Source of the DNA: Bog-564 sp035509915
GTDB taxonomy: Bacteria; Actinomycetota; Acidimicrobiia; Acidimicrobiales; UBA8190
Assembly: GCA_035509915.1 (NCBI GenBank)
Contig: DATKIB010000006.1
Coordinates: 1-8,448, forward strand
Reading direction: 5' to 3'
DNA length: 8,448 nt
Each line of letters begins with the position of its first letter. Within the stretch, counting starts at the first letter, position 1. Under the pieces are notes generated by a model. It was not told the DNA's origin. It saw only the letters and a list, made by a program, of their open reading frames with translations, and did no database searches. The translations under genes and the position numbers were made by a program. Of the stretch, positions 6,509 through 8,448 are shown piece after piece.

Positions 6509-7921
6509 GTGGACTTCCGCCGGACGTCTTTGTCGGAGCTGGCGGGCGAGGTTCGGTCCGGGAAGCTCGCCGCCCGCGAAGTCGTCGCCCACGCGCTCGA
6601 AAGAATCGAGGCGCTCAACCCGGTGCTAAACGCCTTCGTGGCCGTCGACGCGGAGGCGGCGCTCGATGCCGCGAGGAAGATCGACGACAAGGTGGCCTCG
6701 GGCGGTGACCCCGGGCCTCTGGCTGGGGTGCCAATCGGAGTCAAGGACCTCGAGGACGCGGCCGGGTTCGTGACGACGATGGGGTCGACGCTCTACGCCG
6801 GGCATGCGCCTGCGTCCAAGGACTCGGCGTTGGTCGCACGCATGAAGGCCGCGGGCTGCGTGGTTGTCGGAAAGACCAATACTCCCGAGCTCGGGTGGAA
6901 GGCCGATACGGTCAACGCCGTCTTCGGGGCGACGTGCAACCCCTGGGACACAGACCACAGCCCGGGAGGCTCCTCGGGGGGGAGTGCAGCCGCGCTCGCC
7001 TCGGGGATGGTGCCCCTTGCGACGGGCTCCGACGGCGGCGGCTCCGTGCGGATCCCGGCCTCTTGCTGCGGCCTCTCCGGTGTGAAGCCGTCGTTCGGGC
7101 GTGTTCCATCGGGCGGGGAGGAGCCGCCGGGCTGGCACTTCCTGTCTACTAAGGCGCCGATGGCGCGGCGCCTCGAGGACGTAGTGAAGGTGCTCGACAT
7201 CACCGTGAGCCCGGAGCCCACGGACCTGAGCTCGCTTCCTCGTCCCGAGGCCTCCTGGCTCGCGGCGCTGGACGGGGCCAAAGCCCCGAACAAGATCGCC
7301 TGGTCCCCGACGCTCGGATACGCCCCCCTCGACAAGGAGGTGCTCGCGATCTGCGAGCGCGCGGTCAGGCTCATGGAGTCACTCGGTACGGAGATTGTGG
7401 AGGTGGACTCCGTCTTCGACGAAGACCCGGTGCGCGACTGGCTCACCCTCGTGCTCGCCTACAACACTCGAACACTCGGGCGCTACGTCGGCTCGAAGGA
7501 GTGGGCCGGGGTGGACCCCCTGCTCGCTGCGCAGGTGGAGTGGGCCAGGGAGAACGTCTCGGCGGTGGACGTGGTGGAGGCTCTCGACGCGTGCCATCGG
7601 CTGAACCTCGAGCTCGTCGAGCTCTTCCACGACGTACGTCTACTGGTGACGCCGACGTGTGCTGCTCTTCCCCCGCCATGCGCCTTGGAGGGATCGGGAA
7701 TGATCAACGGCGAGACTGAACCCAACTGGGTGCGTTTCACCTACCCGTTCAACATGACCCGCTCCCCGGCGGCGTCGGTGTGCGCAGGGCTCAGCGCTAC
7801 CGGCCTTCCAGTGGGGCTCCAGCTCGTGGGCCCGCAGCACGCCGATCTCGTCGTGATCCGCTCGGCCGCCGCTCTCGAGGCGGCCGTCGGCTTCGACCAG
7901 TTGGCTCCGATCGGCTCCTGA
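6509..7921 (+). CDS. Amidase-signature family hydrolase
   Basis: 470 residues from the GTG at 6509, typical for amidase-signature (AS) enzymes, which hydrolyse amide bonds of small molecules with a Ser-cisSer-Lys triad. The triad is visible: K79 (GVPIGVKD), S155 (SPGGSSGGS) and nucleophile S179 (GSDGGGSVRIP). The 24-residue gap between the two serines equals that of FAAH (217/241). The C-terminal part has the usual GLPVGLQLVGP motif. The frame is open back to 6365, with an ATG at 6473, but the residues before MDFRRTSLSEL have no family likeness and overlap the divergent gene, and a possible -10 precedes the GTG. Amide substrate unknown. GatA is less likely because no GatB or GatC neighbour is present, but the window alone does not exclude it. 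Likely cytoplasmic, transcribed on its own, and separated from the tRNA by 43 bp. Confidence 0.9.
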   Translation: MDFRRTSLSELAGEVRSGKLAAREVVAHALERIEALNPVLNAFVAVDAEAALDAARKIDDKVASGGDPGPLAGVPIGVKDLEDAAGFVTTMGSTLYAGHAPASKDSALVARMKAAGCVVVGKTNTPELGWKADTVNAVFGATCNPWDTDHSPGGSSGGSAAALASGMVPLATGSDGGGSVRIPASCCGLSGVKPSFGRVPSGGEEPPGWHFLSTKAPMARRLEDVVKVLDITVSPEPTDLSSLPRPEASWLAALDGAKAPNKIAWSPTLGYAPLDKEVLAICERAVRLMESLGTEIVEVDSVFDEDPVRDWLTLVLAYNTRTLGRYVGSKEWAGVDPLLAAQVEWARENVSAVDVVEALDACHRLNLELVELFHDVRLLVTPTCAALPPPCALEGSGMINGETEPNWVRFTYPFNMTRSPAASVCAGLSATGLPVGLQLVGPQHADLVVIRSAAALEAAVGFDQLAPIGS

Positions 7922-7949
7922 CACACACTGGGCGCCGCGCATGGACGAG

Positions 7950-7955
7950 TAGCAT
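7950..7955 (+). promoter_or_regulatory. Possible -10 element of the tRNA-Val gene
   Basis: TAGCAT (TANNNT) lies nine bases before the first base of the mature tRNA, in the 43-bp gap after the amidase stop. This would give a very short 5' leader for RNase P. No -35 was identified, so the tRNA could also be read through from the amidase gene. Confidence 0.35.
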
Positions 7956-7964
7956 CAGCCGGTC

Positions 7965-8038
7965 GGGCGCATAGCTCAGTTGGTTAGAGCGCAGCCTTCA
8001 CACGGCTGAGGTCGAGGGTTCGAGTCCCCCTGCGCCCA
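7965..8038 (+). tRNA. tRNA-Val (anticodon CAC)
   Basis: The 74-nt sequence folds into a full cloverleaf. The acceptor stem pairs GGGCGCA with TGCGCCC. The D arm is GCTC/GAGC around AGTTGGTTA. The anticodon stem is CAGCC/GGCTG around the loop TTCACAC, giving anticodon CAC, which reads GUG valine codons. The variable loop is five bases. The T arm is GAGGG/CCCCC around TTCGAGT, and the discriminator is A, as usual for tRNA-Val. The T stem has one A-C mismatch at its second pair (positions 50:64), which is unusual. CCA is not encoded: the discriminator is followed by CCG. Anticodon CAC suits a high-GC genome rich in GTG codons. The gene's 3' end is repeated immediately downstream. Confidence 0.95.
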
Positions 8039-8057
8039 CCGACCCCTGCGCCCACCG
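8027..8057 (+). repeat. 15-bp direct repeat of the tRNA-Val 3' end
   Basis: CCCCTGCGCCCACCG occurs at 8027-8041, covering the 3' part of the tRNA, and again at 8043-8057, separated by one base. The 3' ends of tRNA genes are common attachment sites for integrases, and integration leaves such duplications. Two nearly abutting copies could also come from simple slippage. The sequence to the right is less GC-rich than that to the left, which fits an island border but does not prove one. Confidence 0.7.
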
Positions 8058-8089
8058 CCAGAGCTTGACCCAGCGGAAGTTCGGTGGGC
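8050..8089. terminator. Possible hairpin between convergent tRNA and hypothetical gene
   Basis: GCCCACCG (8050-8057) and CGGTGGGC (8082-8089) are perfect 8-bp complements around a 24-nt loop. The hairpin lies between the tRNA end (8038) and the stop of the convergent gene (8099), so it could end transcripts from either side. There is no T-run on either strand and the loop is long, so it is a weak candidate. Confidence 0.3.
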
Positions 8090-8098
8090 TTGATGAAG

Positions 8099-8448
8099 CT
8101 AGCTCGCCCTCGAGATAGCTGTCAGCGCCAGCGAATCGAATGTTGGAGCATCGACGGGGATGCCGGCGAAAGCCATCGTCAACTCGACCACCCTGTTGCC
8201 CACCAAGGCAAAGTCCACGAAGCCTAGGTACGGGTTTGGTCGGACGTTGGCCGAAGGCGAAGCGATAACGACTGCGAAACTAGCGAGCTGTGTGCCCGGC
8301 GGGGGACGGACGGTACGAGTTTCGACCGACAACCCAAACCTGTCGGCTCCTCTGACCCAACTTGTGCCATTACAGGCTGCGTAGTGGCGCACGACTTCGG
8401 AGAATCGGGCTGGGCGGTTGGCTGGAGGTAGCACGACTACCCGCTCAA
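8099..8448 (-). CDS. Unrecognised protein, C-terminal part only
   Basis: The frame is open from the right edge to a TAG at 8099-8101, giving about 115 residues, so the start probably lies outside the window. A GTG at 8434 could be a start, but it has no Shine-Dalgarno or other support. I do not recognise the family. What is visible is a mixed alpha/beta-looking domain with alternating hydrophobic residues (LASFAVVIAS, GFVDFALVGNRVVELTMAF) and a helical end (FDSLALTAISRAS). The single Cys lies in YAACNGTSWV. This pattern resembles small exported sensor-like or lipoprotein domains of actinobacteria, but that is only an impression. The gene converges on the tRNA and lies in sequence less GC-rich than the rest, so it may belong to transferred DNA. 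The opposite-strand frame at 8160-8384 is a weaker alternative. Confidence 0.5.
   Translation of the reverse strand, partial: ERVVVLPPANRPARFSEVVRHYAACNGTSWVRGADRFGLSVETRTVRPPPGTQLASFAVVIASPSANVRPNPYLGFVDFALVGNRVVELTMAFAGIPVDAPTFDSLALTAISRAS

Noticed and set aside
5496..6629. A 377-codon plus-strand frame opposite the membrane protein
   Set aside because: The minus-strand reading has coherent hydrophobic helices and a sensible start. The plus-strand reading is low complexity and overlaps the amidase start.
8027..8057. CRISPR-like or tandem array reading of the tRNA-end repeat
   Set aside because: There are only two copies, one base apart, with no spacers. Duplication or an att-type scar explains it better.

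Overview
The window is uniformly GC-rich for about 8 kb, its genes have GTG and ATG starts, and its one tRNA does not encode CCA. This suggests a high-GC actinobacterium. The mix of apparently leaderless GTG genes and coupled ATG genes would fit Mycobacteriales or Acidimicrobiia, but the lineage is an inference, not read from a marker gene.

Layout. Positions 1-4765 are a minus-strand operon of three enzymes, read from right to left: a fatty acyl-CoA reductase fused to a HAD-IB phosphatase-like domain, a zinc-dependent medium-chain dehydrogenase, and a LarA-like (DUF2088) protein that runs off the left edge. Both internal junctions are ATGA stop/start overlaps, and each downstream gene has the same AAGGGG ribosome-binding site. 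A TetR-family regulator (4789-5463, plus) diverges from the operon across only 23 bp. That gap holds a perfect 14-bp palindrome, CTACCATATGGTAG, which is an obvious candidate operator controlling both sides.

A minus-strand membrane protein with long disordered tails (5415-6446) converges on the TetR gene and overlaps its end by 49 bp. It diverges from an amidase-signature hydrolase (6509-7921, plus). A tRNA-Val(CAC) follows at 7965-8038. The last 15 bases around its 3' end are repeated once immediately downstream. From there to the right edge the base composition is less GC-rich, and a partial unrecognised minus-strand gene is present.

Working together. The acyl reductase and the dehydrogenase plausibly act on the same acyl/aldehyde/alcohol series. 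The LarA-like protein keeps the cofactor lysine and nickel-ligand histidine spacing but seems to have lost other residues of lactate racemase, so it probably acts on a different hydroxy-substrate. The TetR protein probably senses a ligand of this pathway. This regulated three-enzyme cassette is the most interesting part of the window; its substrate cannot be read from sequence. The membrane protein, amidase and tRNA look like unrelated neighbours.
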